NCBI RefSeq assembly: GCF_018614035.1
Contig: NZ_JAGGPA010000053.1
Location: 1-32,865 of the forward strand
Length of the DNA: 32,865 bases
Source: Streptomyces sp. ISL-96
GTDB taxonomy: Bacteria; Actinomycetota; Actinomycetes; Streptomycetales; Streptomycetaceae
Direction of reading: 5' to 3'
Notes under the pieces: model-generated
Told to the model about the DNA's origin: nothing
The model's database searches: none
What the model saw: the letters and a program-made list of their open reading frames with translations, nothing else
Shown here: positions 15,517 through 23,381 of the stretch, in pieces
Layout of the letters: each line of letters begins with the position of its first letter
Position numbering within the stretch: position 1 is the first letter of the stretch
Translations under genes and position numbers: made by a program

Positions 15517-15927
15517 ATGCCTCAGATGATCTTTGTGAACCTGCCGGTGAAGAACCTCGACACCACGAAGTCCTTCTTCAGCAAGCTCGGCTACTCCTTC
15601 AACCCGCAGTTCAGTGATGACAAGACCGCCTGTCTGGTGATCAGCGACACGATCTTCGCCATGCTGCTCACGGAGCCGCGCTTCAAGGAGTTCACGAAGA
15701 AGGAGATCGCGGACACGAGCCGGACGACGGAGGTACTGCTCGCGCTCAGTGCCGACAGCCGGGAGAAGGTCGACGAGATGGCCGACACGGCCCTCGCGTC
15801 CGGAGGATCCCCGGCAAACGAGCCCATCGACCACGGCTTCATGTACGGCCGTTCCTTCCAGGACCCCGACGGTCACACGTGGGAGATCATCTGGATGGAC
15901 CCGTCGGCGGTCGAGGGGCAGGGCTGA
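15517..15927 (+). CDS. VOC-superfamily (glyoxalase-like) protein
   Basis: This 136-aa protein is built of two beta-alpha-beta-beta-beta modules of the vicinal oxygen chelate fold. The first strand is MIFVNLPVKNLDTTKSFFSKLGY and the last FMYGRSFQDPDGHTWEIIWMDP. The usual first metal-binding His is replaced (FVNLPV), while the terminal Glu in WEIIW is kept, so a classical glyoxalase I activity is unlikely. It is closest in style to the uncharacterised lactoylglutathione-lyase-like/PhnB-like group. Codon use is somewhat less GC-biased than its neighbours (many AAG, TTC, GAC). Upstream there is only a weak purine-rich ribosome site. It is divergent from the SRPBCC gene, and the two may share the intergenic palindrome. 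Confidence 0.85.
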   Translation: MPQMIFVNLPVKNLDTTKSFFSKLGYSFNPQFSDDKTACLVISDTIFAMLLTEPRFKEFTKKEIADTSRTTEVLLALSADSREKVDEMADTALASGGSPANEPIDHGFMYGRSFQDPDGHTWEIIWMDPSAVEGQG

Positions 15928-15953
15928 GGCACAGCCCCGCTCAGAAGACGACG

Positions 15954-15978
15954 GAGGGCCTCAGGCCTTGAGGCCCTC
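15954..15978. terminator. Shared hairpin between convergent VOC and SDR genes
   Basis: A 10-bp perfect stem (15954-15963 with 15969-15978, GGCCT loop) overlaps the SDR stop codon, in the 33-bp gap between convergent genes. It could stop transcription from both sides. No U-run. Confidence 0.6.
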
Positions 15979-16890
15979 GTACGTCACCCCGGTGAGCTGC
16001 TCCGAGGCCACCCACAGGCGCTCGCTCGCCACATCGTTCGTTGTCCACTTCGCGCGCCACGACTTCGTGGGCGCGCCCCGCCAGCCCTGGATCTTCGGCC
16101 CGGTGAACGAGTCGGGCCGTACGCCGGGTCCTGTCGCCGCGTACAGCGTGGGCAGGGCGCCGGACTCGGCGGGCTGCGCGATGATCCTGTTCCCGAGTCC
16201 GACGATCCGCTCGGCCGCCCTGCGCCCCTCCATCCGTACGCCCGCGCTCTGGAGGTTCGTGCTGGCATAGCCGGGGTGGGCGGCCGCCGCGACGACGTCG
16301 GAGCCCGCCGTGGCGAGGCGCGCGGCCAGCTCGTGGGTGAAGAGCAGGTTCGCGGTCTTGGAGCGGCCGTACGCGATCCAGCGCCGGTACCTGCGCTCGC
16401 TGTTGAGGTCACCGATGTCGATGTTCGCCAGGGCGTGAAGGCCACTGGAGACGGTCACTACGCGCGCCGCGGGCGTCCGGAGGAGGTGCGGGAGAAGCAG
16501 CCCGGTGAGGGCGAAGTGCCCGAGGTGATTGACCCCGAACTGCGTCTCGAAACCGTCGGCGGTGCGTCCGTACGGGAGCGCCATGACGCCCGCGTTGTTG
16601 ATGAGCAGGTCGAGGCGGTCGTGCGCGTACGAGCCGGCGAAGTCCCGTATGGAGGACAGCTCCGCCAGGTCGAGTGGTGCGAACTCGACCAGCGCATCCG
16701 GGACTTCGCGCCTGATGCCCGCCGCCGCCTCCTTGCCGCGCTGCTCGCTGCGGCACGCGAGCACCACGCGCGCGCCGCGGCGGGCGAGTTCACGCGCCGT
16801 GACGAGTCCGATGCCGCTGTTGGCCCCGGTGACCACGGCCGTACGGCCGCTCTGGTCGGGGATGTCGCGCGCTTGCCAGCCAGTCGTCAT
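15961..16890 (-). CDS. Short-chain dehydrogenase (retinol-dehydrogenase-like)
   Basis: This 309-aa NAD(P)-dependent oxidoreductase has the classical SDR Rossmann fold: the dinucleotide motif TGANSGIG (near residue 21), NNAG in LINNAGVMALPYGRT, a catalytic serine in VTVSSGLHA, and YGRSKTANLLF with the Tyr-x3-Lys pair. The PG(Y) region AAHPGYASTNLQ follows. The N-terminus MTTGWQARDIPDQSGRTAVV is usual for the group of actinobacterial oxidoreductases annotated near human RDH/WWOX-like enzymes. Substrate unknown. The start is ATG 16890; eight more codons (MPGRTLAP) are open upstream but less likely. It is followed by a hairpin and lies 40 bp from the FUSC gene on the same strand. Confidence 0.9.
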   Translation of the reverse strand: MTTGWQARDIPDQSGRTAVVTGANSGIGLVTARELARRGARVVLACRSEQRGKEAAAGIRREVPDALVEFAPLDLAELSSIRDFAGSYAHDRLDLLINNAGVMALPYGRTADGFETQFGVNHLGHFALTGLLLPHLLRTPAARVVTVSSGLHALANIDIGDLNSERRYRRWIAYGRSKTANLLFTHELAARLATAGSDVVAAAAHPGYASTNLQSAGVRMEGRRAAERIVGLGNRIIAQPAESGALPTLYAATGPGVRPDSFTGPKIQGWRGAPTKSWRAKWTTNDVASERLWVASEQLTGVTYEGLKA

Positions 16891-16930
16891 GGGGGCAAGC
16901 GTACGGCCGGGCACCGCTCGGACGGTCGTG

Positions 16931-18868
16931 TCACCGACCGGTCACCTTTTCCCGGATGCGGTGCAGTTCGGCGACCACGTCCGCCAGCGTCTCGCACTCC
17001 ACGGCGATGGTCGGCTCGGGCGGGGGCCGGTCGCCCCGTCCGCCCCGCCCGTCCAGCGCGTCGGCGATGGCCGTCATCGCCGAGGTGACCTCGTGCGCCT
17101 CACGCTGCGACGGGCGGGCGGCGCCGTGCTCCATGCGCACCGCGCAGGCCGTCGCCGCGTCCGCGATCCGTTCCGCCGCGGCGACGAGCGGCGCCCAGTC
17201 CGTGTCCCTGGCGCCTTGGGCCGGCAACTCGGCCGCCACTGTGTCGGCCGCGTACCGGGCCTCGCTGAGCGCCCGGTACGCGGCCCGGCGCAACGCCATC
17301 CGCTCATCGGTCCGTTCACCGGCCGGGGCGTGGAGAACATGGCTCAGGTAGGCCTCCGTACGCCGCAGGGCAGCCGCCAGCCGGTGCCCGACCCGGGCAC
17401 TCGGGTCGGCGAGCAGCGGCAGGTGGCCGACGATGAGCACGATGGCGCAGGCGATGGCGGTGTCGATGAGCCGGCTGTCGGCGGCCCGGGTGTCGCCGCC
17501 CACCCAGACGAAGGACAGCACAAGAACCGTGACCACGGCGGTCTGCATCGCGTAGTGCCGACTCGCGACCGGCACCAGCGCGCCGGCGGCGGTGGCCAGG
17601 ACTGCCGGCCACCACTGGCCCCCGTACGCCGCGGTGAACAGGGCGGCCGCCGCCGCGAAGACCAGGACGCCGAGTGCCGTCCCGGCGAAACGGTTCACCG
17701 TGCGCGAGAACAGCGGCCCCAGATCCGGCTTCACCAAGAACGCCGCCGTCGTCGGAAGCCAGTACCAGTGGTCGGGGCGCAGTGCCAGCGCCACCGCCGC
17801 GCTCGCCGTCACGCACATCGCGACCCTGGCCCCGTACCGTCGGCCGGGCGCACTGAGTGCCCGGCGGCGGACCAGTGGCGGTGCCACCGACTTCGCGTCG
17901 GCCGGGCTCGATACCCGTGGCTCCGTACGGCTGAACACCACCGCCGCGCTCAGCACCGCCCGGTCGAACGCGGCGCGCGCGGCCGTGCTCGCCTCCGGTG
18001 CGGGCAGTGCCCCCGGTGGGGCGTTGGTGCGGATCGCGGCCGCCAGCCGGCGCGGCCCCTCGGCGACGCGCGGCGGCAGTGGCCGCGCCTCCCACAGCAG
18101 TGCCACGCCCGCCTCGCACAGCGCGGTGGCAGCGGCGTACCGCTCGGTGAGCAGCAACTCGTCGGACGTGACGCGGCGCCGCAGCAGGCGGTGCAGGCGC
18201 AGCGCTTCGTCCGCCCTGTCCATCGCCGCCGTGAGCCGGCGCCGTGCCGGTACGGCGCCGGGTCCGCCGACCGCCGTCAGCGCGTCGGCGAGCGCCTCGA
18301 ACGCCGAGGCCAGCGCCGCCCGCTCGCCGGCCAGGGCTCCGCCGGCGGGGCGCGGTGGCCGCAGCACCAGGCGGAGCAGCAGCAGCCACCCGGCCCCGCC
18401 GAGGAAACACAGCGCCTTGAACCAGGGCGCGCCCGGCAGCGGCATGCCCATGCCTATGGATGTGGTGACCATCAGCTGCATCCCGGCCGCCGAGCTCACC
18501 GGGCCGGTCACGCTCACGGCCCCCGAGACCAGTCCGACCGCGAACATGGCGAGCAGGGCCCACCAACCGCCCGCCAGGTCCGCGTACGCCGCACCGGCCA
18601 GCAGCCCCGTCGCCCCCGCGAGCGTCGGCAGTCCGACATGCACGATGCCGGTACGCCGGGTGCCCGGCCGGTCGTTCACACCGGCGAGCATGGCGCCCAG
18701 CGCCGCCGGAACGCCCGCCTCCGGTCGCCCTGCGGCGATTCCCGCCCCCAGCAACGGGCCGGCGGCGAGCGCCGCACGCCCGACGGCGCCCCACGGCACG
18801 GGCGCCTTCTGCCATCGCAGGGGGTGGGCCAGCCATGCCGGCAGGTCACGCGGAGACAACAAAGGCAT
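16931..18868 (-). CDS. FUSC-family inner-membrane exporter
   Basis: This 645-aa membrane protein of the fusaric-acid-resistance (FUSC)/aromatic acid exporter type has two membrane blocks of about five to six helices each. The first is around residues 25-165 (GRAALAAGPLLGAGIAAG, GWWALLAMFAVGLVSG, FKALCFLGGAGWLLLL); the second is around 345-480 (RVAMCVTASAAVALAL, LGVLVFAAAAALFTAA, AVVTVLVLSFVWVGGD, CAIVLIVGHLPLL). Each is followed by a long soluble helical region (about 165-345 and 490-645). HWYWLPTTAAFLVKPDLGPLFSRT in the second block is a strong family feature. Some relatives export aromatic acids, so a link to the pca genes 2 kb away is possible but unproven. The start is ATG 18868, preceded by unusual 18-bp-phased repeats. 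Confidence 0.87.
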   Translation of the reverse strand: MPLLSPRDLPAWLAHPLRWQKAPVPWGAVGRAALAAGPLLGAGIAAGRPEAGVPAALGAMLAGVNDRPGTRRTGIVHVGLPTLAGATGLLAGAAYADLAGGWWALLAMFAVGLVSGAVSVTGPVSSAAGMQLMVTTSIGMGMPLPGAPWFKALCFLGGAGWLLLLRLVLRPPRPAGGALAGERAALASAFEALADALTAVGGPGAVPARRRLTAAMDRADEALRLHRLLRRRVTSDELLLTERYAAATALCEAGVALLWEARPLPPRVAEGPRRLAAAIRTNAPPGALPAPEASTAARAAFDRAVLSAAVVFSRTEPRVSSPADAKSVAPPLVRRRALSAPGRRYGARVAMCVTASAAVALALRPDHWYWLPTTAAFLVKPDLGPLFSRTVNRFAGTALGVLVFAAAAALFTAAYGGQWWPAVLATAAGALVPVASRHYAMQTAVVTVLVLSFVWVGGDTRAADSRLIDTAIACAIVLIVGHLPLLADPSARVGHRLAAALRRTEAYLSHVLHAPAGERTDERMALRRAAYRALSEARYAADTVAAELPAQGARDTDWAPLVAAAERIADAATACAVRMEHGAARPSQREAHEVTSAMTAIADALDGRGGRGDRPPPEPTIAVECETLADVVAELHRIREKVTGR

Positions 18869-18926
18869 CCTCGGGCAGTTCGGTCTGCGGGAGCCGGGGA
18901 GGACGCCATCGGCCGGCGGCTGGCAA

Positions 18927-18998
18927 CAAGCGTACGTGCGCCATGTTGCGTACGTGAGACAAGTTGCGTCCGGGCATCGAGTGTCCGGGCATCGGGCC
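18927..18998. repeat. 18-bp-phased direct repeats upstream of the FUSC gene
   Basis: The 182-bp gap 18869-19050 holds GCGTACGTG at 18930 and 18948 and the related GCGTCCGGG at 18966, spaced exactly 18 bp. GTCCGGGCATCG then recurs at 18968 and 18983. The elements lie 62-130 bp upstream of the FUSC start, where regulators would bind. No gene is seen in the gap. Confidence 0.6.
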
Positions 18999-19050
18999 TC
19001 CGGGAGGTGTGCGGCGAGCGGTGAGCCGGGCGACGGCGCCGCGTGGCGGG

Positions 19051-19821
19051 TCAGGCGGAGGCGCCTCCGTCGATGACGAGGTCGCTGCCGACGACGGACG
19101 CGGCGTCGGCGGAGGCCAGGTACAGCACGGCGGCGGCGACCTCATCGACCGTCGACACCCGGCCGAGCGGTGACTCGTCCTTCATGCGGACGGCGCGCTC
19201 CGCGTCACTCTCGCCGGGCAGCAGGGACATGGTGGTCGCGGCGGGGCCGGGGCTTACCGCGTTGATCCGGACGCCGTCCTGGATGTGGTCGACGGCCGCT
19301 GCGCGGGTGAGGGCGGAGACCGCCGCCTTGGAGGCGATGTAGCCGGCGACGCCCGGGATGCGGCGGTGCGCCCCGAGGTTGGCGGAGATGTTGACGATCG
19401 CGCCGCCGCCTTCCTGGGTGCGCATCGCGTCGATCTCGGCCTGCATCGACAGGAGTACGCCCGTGACGTTGATGTCGAGGAGCGTGCGCCAGTCGTTCTC
19501 GGGAAGCTCGGCGACGGGCGCGCCTCCCCGGAACACGCCGGCGTTGTTCACGGCGGCATCGAGGCTTCCGAACCGCTCGACGCTCTCGCGAACGAGCGCC
19601 CGCACGTCCTCGGAACGGCTGACGTCGGCGGTGATCGCGACCGCATCGCCACCGCAGCCCGCCCGCTGCGCCAGTGCGACGGTCTCGTCGAGGGTCGCGG
19701 CGGTGCGTCCCGCGACGACGACGTTCGCGCCCTCGGCGGCGAAGGCGAGCGCGATGGCGCGGCCGAGACCGGAGCCTGCGCCGGTGACGAGGGCGGTCTT
19801 GCCGGAGAAGCGAGCAGTCAT
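19051..19821 (-). CDS. Short-chain dehydrogenase/reductase, glucose-1-dehydrogenase/FabG-like
   Basis: This 256-aa classical SDR has TGAGSGLGRAIA (residues ~14-25), the cofactor-selecting VVVAGRTAATLDE segment (Arg after the second strand, suggesting NADP), NNAGVFRGGAP, catalytic Ser in VNISANLG, Tyr-x3-Lys in YIASKAAVSALT, PGPAATTM, and the C-terminal VVGSDLVIDGGASA typical of the family. Substrate unknown. The gene lies downstream of the TetR regulator on the same strand, but a candidate terminator separates them. A 12-bp operator like the one in front of tetR lies between its promoter region and the ATG. Control by that TetR protein is therefore likely. Confidence 0.92.
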   Translation of the reverse strand: MTARFSGKTALVTGAGSGLGRAIALAFAAEGANVVVAGRTAATLDETVALAQRAGCGGDAVAITADVSRSEDVRALVRESVERFGSLDAAVNNAGVFRGGAPVAELPENDWRTLLDINVTGVLLSMQAEIDAMRTQEGGGAIVNISANLGAHRRIPGVAGYIASKAAVSALTRAAAVDHIQDGVRINAVSPGPAATTMSLLPGESDAERAVRMKDESPLGRVSTVDEVAAAVLYLASADAASVVGSDLVIDGGASA

Positions 19822-19842
19822 GATCTGTCCGTCCTTATTCTT

Positions 19843-19854
19843 GAACGAGCGTTC
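19843..19854. promoter_or_regulatory. TetR-type operator before the SDR gene
   Basis: GAACG-AG-CGTTC, a perfect 5-bp-arm inverted repeat, lies 22 bp before the SDR ATG. It matches the site GAACGATCGGTC at 20522-20533 in front of the TetR gene at 10 of 12 positions. Confidence 0.65.
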
Positions 19855-19867
19855 TGTTATTAGGGCG

Positions 19868-19890
19868 TAAAAGAGACGCCCCAGGGGCGC
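19868..19890 (-). terminator. Candidate terminator after the TetR gene
   Basis: On the minus strand GCGCCC-CTG-GGGCGT (19890-19876) is followed by CTCTTTT. The stem is short (six pairs, one G-U) but has a real U-run. It suggests that the SDR gene is transcribed mostly from its own promoter. Confidence 0.45.
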
Positions 19891-19914
19891 CTGTGAAGAA
19901 GTTTGTTGATTCGG

Positions 19915-20499
19915 TCAGTCGAGAAGTGTCAGCGCCTGCTCGGCCGCGTCCCGCACCCTGGCCGGGTCGCTGGAGGCCTTCCCGACGACCCGCAGGCCCT
20001 GCATCAGTACGAGCAGCATGCGGGCGAGCGCCCGCGGATCGCGGTCCTCGGGCAGCTCGCCCTGCGCCTGTGCCCGTACGAGCGCGGAGTGCAGCAGGGT
20101 CTCGATGTGCTCCCAGCTCACCTCGACCCGGCGGGCCGCCGAGTCGTCGTGCGGGGCCAGCTCGGCGGCCGTGTTGGTGACGAAGCAGCCGGTCAGCCGT
20201 TCCGCGTCGGAGGCCGCCTCGGCGGCGAACCGCCGCATCACCGCGCGCACGGCCGGCAGTGCGGGGCCCGGCTGCGAAAGCTCGCCGAGCAGCCGCGGGT
20301 TGCGGGAGTCGGCGTACCGGTCGAGCGCCTTCAGGTAGAGCTCGTGCTTGTTGCCGAAGGTGGCGTAGATGCTGGCGCGGCCGATGCCGAGGTGCTCGAC
20401 GAGGTCCGCCATGGTCGTCGCCTCGTAGCCGCGCCGCCAGAACAGCTCCAGGGCTGCCTGCAGTGCGGCGTCGGGGTCGAATTCCTTGGTCCTGGCCAC
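19915..20499 (-). CDS. TetR-family transcriptional regulator
   Basis: This 194-aa TetR repressor has an N-terminal helix-turn-helix at residues ~9-55 (DPDAALQAALELFWRRGYEA, TMADLVEHLGIGRASIYATFGNKHELYLKAL). The C-terminal all-helical ligand-binding and dimer domain contains LTGCFVTNTAAELAPHD, usual for the TetR_C_16/AcrR-like group that often controls SDR or efflux genes. The start is GTG 20499 (MARTKEFDP). The frame is open to a TTG at 20535, but a strong promoter (TTGACC-17-TAGCGT) inside that stretch puts +1 on the G of the GTG. The inferred target is its own promoter and the downstream SDR, both with the GAACGAKCGKTC motif. Ligand unknown. Confidence 0.9.
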   Translation of the reverse strand: MARTKEFDPDAALQAALELFWRRGYEATTMADLVEHLGIGRASIYATFGNKHELYLKALDRYADSRNPRLLGELSQPGPALPAVRAVMRRFAAEAASDAERLTGCFVTNTAAELAPHDDSAARRVEVSWEHIETLLHSALVRAQAQGELPEDRDPRALARMLLVLMQGLRVVGKASSDPARVRDAAEQALTLLD

Positions 20500-20506
20500 G
20501 TCCGGA

Positions 20507-20535
20507 ACGCTAGCCTTACTGGAACGATCGGTCAA
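20507..20535 (-). promoter_or_regulatory. tetR promoter with overlapping operator
   Basis: On the minus strand TTGACC (20535-20530), 17 bp, TAGCGT (20512-20507), then seven bases to the GTG at 20499: the expected +1 is the start codon itself. The operator-like GAACGATCGGTC (20522-20533) covers the -35 box and spacer. The -35 box overlaps the nirD stop codon. Confidence 0.75.
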
Positions 20536-20864
20536 CTAACTCCGACGCGCACGGCGAACGTCTGCACGGCGACTGTTTCGTCGTCCAGACAGAGGCCCGT
20601 TTCCAGATCGAAGCGCTGCTTCAGGAGAGGCGACGCGACAAAGGGGCGGCCGTTCGCGGATCCGATCAGACCGCGCGACAGCACCTGGGCGCCGGAGAAG
20701 GGGTCACGGTTTTCGATGGCGTACGGGCGCCCCGCGCGGTCCGTGAACAGCGCGGCCTGACGGCCGTCGGGGAGCAGGGCCGCCACACCGCGTCCGGGAA
20801 TGAGGTCGGAGAGGGCACAGGCGGTGAACCAGGAGTCGTCGTCGATACGCAGTTGCAGTGTCAT
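20532..20864 (-). CDS. nirD: Nitrite reductase small subunit
   Basis: This 110-aa accessory subunit of the NAD(P)H-dependent assimilatory nitrite reductase partners NirB in reducing nitrite to ammonium in the cytoplasm. It has the Rieske-like beta fold (CALSDLIPGRGVAALLPDGRQ, VYAIENRDPFS-type segment YAIENRDPFSGAQVLSRGL, VASPLLKQRFDLETGLCLDD) but no Cys-x-His cluster ligands, which is normal for NirD. The ATG at 20864 overlaps the nirB stop as ATGA, so it is translationally coupled. The stop codon lies within the promoter of the next gene (tetR). Confidence 0.95.
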   Translation of the reverse strand: MTLQLRIDDDSWFTACALSDLIPGRGVAALLPDGRQAALFTDRAGRPYAIENRDPFSGAQVLSRGLIGSANGRPFVASPLLKQRFDLETGLCLDDETVAVQTFAVRVGVS

Positions 20865-23380
20865 CCCGCTCGGGTCCCTTCGAGGGTGAGGAAGGTCAGG
20901 TCCGGCTTGATCTGGTCGCGCTCGGGAACGAACCGTACGGACGGGTCCGGCGCGTCGGGGGCGTTGACGAACGACACGAACCGGGACAGCCGCTCGGGGT
21001 CGTTGATCGTCTCGGCCCATTCGTCGCGGTAGCCGGACACGTGCGTGGCCATCATGGCTTCCAACTGCTCGCAGATGCCGAGCGAGTCGTGGACGACCAC
21101 GTCCCTGAGGTGGTCCAGGCCGCCCTCCAGCCGCTCCAGCCAGGTGGAGGTGCGCTCCAGGCGGTCCGCGGTGCGGATGTAGAACATCAGGAACCGGTCG
21201 ATGAGGCGCACGAGTTCCGCGTCCGACAGGTCCTGGGCGAGGAGATCGGCGTGACGCGGAGTCGCGCCGCCGTTGCCGCCGACGTACAGATTCCAGCCGT
21301 TCGCGGTGGCGATCACGCCGAAGTCCTTCGACTGCGCCTCGGCGCACTCGCGCGCGCATCCCGAGACCGCCGACTTCAGCTTGTGCGGCGCGCGCAGGCC
21401 CCGGTAACGCAGCTCCAGGTCGATGGCCATGCGGACGCTGTCCTGGACGCCGTAGCGGCACCAGGTCTGTCCGACACAGGACTTCACCGTCCGCAGGGCC
21501 TTCCCGTACGCGTGGCCCGACTCGAAGCCGGCGTCCACCAGGCGCGTCCAGATCAGCGGAAGCTGCTCGACGCGGGCGCCGAAGAGGTCGATGCGCTGGC
21601 CGCCGGTGATCTTCGTGTAGAGGCCGAAGTCGCGGGCCACTTCGCCGATCACGATCAGCTTCTCGGGGGTGACCTCGCCGCCGGGGATGCGCGGCACGAT
21701 CGAGTACGAGCCGTTGCGCTGCAGGTTGGCGAGGAAGTGGTCGTTGGTGTCCTGGAGGGCGGCCTGTTCGCCGTCGAGGATGTAGCCGTTGCTCAGGCTG
21801 GCGAGAATCGAGCCGACCGTCGGCTTGCAGATCTCGCAGCCGTCGCCCCCACGGGCCTCCTCACGGCCGTGCGAGTCGAGCAGCGTGGCGTACGACGTGA
21901 TGCGCAGGGTGCGGACGATCTCGTACAGCTCGGAGCGCGTGTGCGGGAAGCAGCCGCACAGGCCCTTGTCGCCGGACTGGGGAAGCAGCTGGCCGATCAG
22001 CTTCACGCAGCTGCCGCAGCCCGTTCCCGCCTTGGTGCACTTCTTCACCTCGGGAAGCGACGAACAGGCGGTCACCTGCCCCTTGGTGACGTTGTGACAG
22101 TTGCAGACCACCGCGTCGTCGGGGAGGGAGGACGGGCCGAGGGTGACCGAGCCGCTGCCCGCCGGCGCGATGAGCTGTTCCGGTGCGACGGGCGGTACGG
22201 AACCGGTGAGCGGTCGCAGCATCGCGTACGCGTCGGCGTCACCGACGAGGACGCCGCCGAGGAGCTTGCCGTCCGGGCTGACGACGAGCTTCTTGTAGAC
22301 GCCGGAGCGCGAGTCGGAGTACGTGACGTCCAGGCAGCCCTCCGCGTGGCCGTGCGCGTCACCGAAGGACGCGACGTCCACACCGAGGAGCTTGAGCTTC
22401 GTGGACATGTCCGCACCGGTGAACGCCTTGCTGGCCTCTTCGGCCGTTCCCGCGATCGTTTCGGCGGCGGTCTCCGCCATCTCGTAACCGGGCGCGACAA
22501 GGCCGTACACCCGGCCGTCCACCGCCAGCGCGCACTCGCCGATCGCGAAGACCGCGGGGTCGGACGTACGGCACTGCTCGTCGACGGCGATGCCGCCCCG
22601 CTCGCCGACCGACAGGCCGCAGTCGCGGGCCAGCTGGTCGCGCGGCCGTACACCCGCCGAGAAGACGACGAGGTCGGTCTCCAGCGTCGAACCGTCCGAG
22701 AGGGACATGCCGTTCACGACGCCGGCGTCGTCGGTGGTCACGGCCTGGGTGCCGACGCCCGTGTGGACCGTCAGGCCCATGCCCTCGATCGTACGGAGAA
22801 GGGCCGCGCCGCCGCCCTCGTCGACCTGGACGGGCATCAGCCGGGGAGCGAACTCCACGACGTGCGTGGCGAGCCCGAGCCCGCTCAGCGCGCCCGCCGC
22901 CTCCAGGCCCAGCAGTCCGCCGCCCACGACCGCTCCCGTACGCGCTGTTTTCGCGTACGCCTCGATCGCGAGGAGGTCCTCAATGGTGCGGTAGACGAAG
23001 CACCCTTCCGCGTCCTTCCCGGGAACGGGTGGTACGAAGGGGTACGAACCAGTAGCGAGGACCAGCGTGTCGTACGTGAAGGTCCGTCCGGCGCGCGAGG
23101 TGACCGTGCGCGACTCGCGGTCGATGGCCGTCGCCGGGTCGTCCAGGTGCAGTTCGATGCCGTGCCGGTCCATGAAGTCCGGCTCGCCGAGGGCGAGGTC
23201 GTCAGGGGTGCGGCCGGAGAAGTACGAGGTCAGCTGGACGCGGTCGTACGCGGGCCGGGGCTCTTCGCACAGGACGACGACACGCGCCCTGTTGGTCACA
23301 CCGCGCTCCGCGAGGGCTTCCAGGAAGCGCTGGCCGACCATGCCGTGGCCGACGACCACGATCGTGGGTGGTGTGGACAT
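20861..23380 (-). CDS. nirB: Nitrite reductase [NAD(P)H] large subunit
   Basis: This 839-aa catalytic subunit carries out six-electron reduction of nitrite to ammonium. The N-terminal FAD/NAD(P) pyridine-nucleotide-oxidoreductase part (1-~400) has VVVGHGMVGQRFLE, LVLATGSYPFVPPVPG and GAVVGGGLLGLEAAGAL. A BFD-type [2Fe-2S] site follows, CNCHNVTKG (Cys426, Cys428) with GTGCGSC (Cys455, Cys458). The C-terminal ferredoxin-like and sirohaem/[4Fe-4S] domain has SCVGQTWCRYG (Cys635, Cys641) and SGCARECAEA (Cys675, Cys679). The length is normal and all cluster residues are kept. The start is ATG 23380 (MSTPPTIVVVGHG), one base after the stop of the preceding oxidoreductase. Regulation by nitrogen through the GlnR-like box at the head of the operon is likely. 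Confidence 0.98.
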   Translation of the reverse strand: MSTPPTIVVVGHGMVGQRFLEALAERGVTNRARVVVLCEEPRPAYDRVQLTSYFSGRTPDDLALGEPDFMDRHGIELHLDDPATAIDRESRTVTSRAGRTFTYDTLVLATGSYPFVPPVPGKDAEGCFVYRTIEDLLAIEAYAKTARTGAVVGGGLLGLEAAGALSGLGLATHVVEFAPRLMPVQVDEGGGAALLRTIEGMGLTVHTGVGTQAVTTDDAGVVNGMSLSDGSTLETDLVVFSAGVRPRDQLARDCGLSVGERGGIAVDEQCRTSDPAVFAIGECALAVDGRVYGLVAPGYEMAETAAETIAGTAEEASKAFTGADMSTKLKLLGVDVASFGDAHGHAEGCLDVTYSDSRSGVYKKLVVSPDGKLLGGVLVGDADAYAMLRPLTGSVPPVAPEQLIAPAGSGSVTLGPSSLPDDAVVCNCHNVTKGQVTACSSLPEVKKCTKAGTGCGSCVKLIGQLLPQSGDKGLCGCFPHTRSELYEIVRTLRITSYATLLDSHGREEARGGDGCEICKPTVGSILASLSNGYILDGEQAALQDTNDHFLANLQRNGSYSIVPRIPGGEVTPEKLIVIGEVARDFGLYTKITGGQRIDLFGARVEQLPLIWTRLVDAGFESGHAYGKALRTVKSCVGQTWCRYGVQDSVRMAIDLELRYRGLRAPHKLKSAVSGCARECAEAQSKDFGVIATANGWNLYVGGNGGATPRHADLLAQDLSDAELVRLIDRFLMFYIRTADRLERTSTWLERLEGGLDHLRDVVVHDSLGICEQLEAMMATHVSGYRDEWAETINDPERLSRFVSFVNAPDAPDPSVRFVPERDQIKPDLTFLTLEGTRAG

Positions 23381-23381
23381 C

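Noticed and set aside
16529..19024. 831-codon plus-strand open frame opposite the SDR and FUSC genes
   Set aside because: It crosses several real genes and an intergenic gap; composition is that of a shadow frame.
18846..19145. 99-codon minus-strand frame with SHVRNMAHVR repeats upstream of FUSC
   Set aside because: The amino-acid repeat only reflects the 18-bp DNA repeats; the frame overlaps both neighbouring genes out of register.
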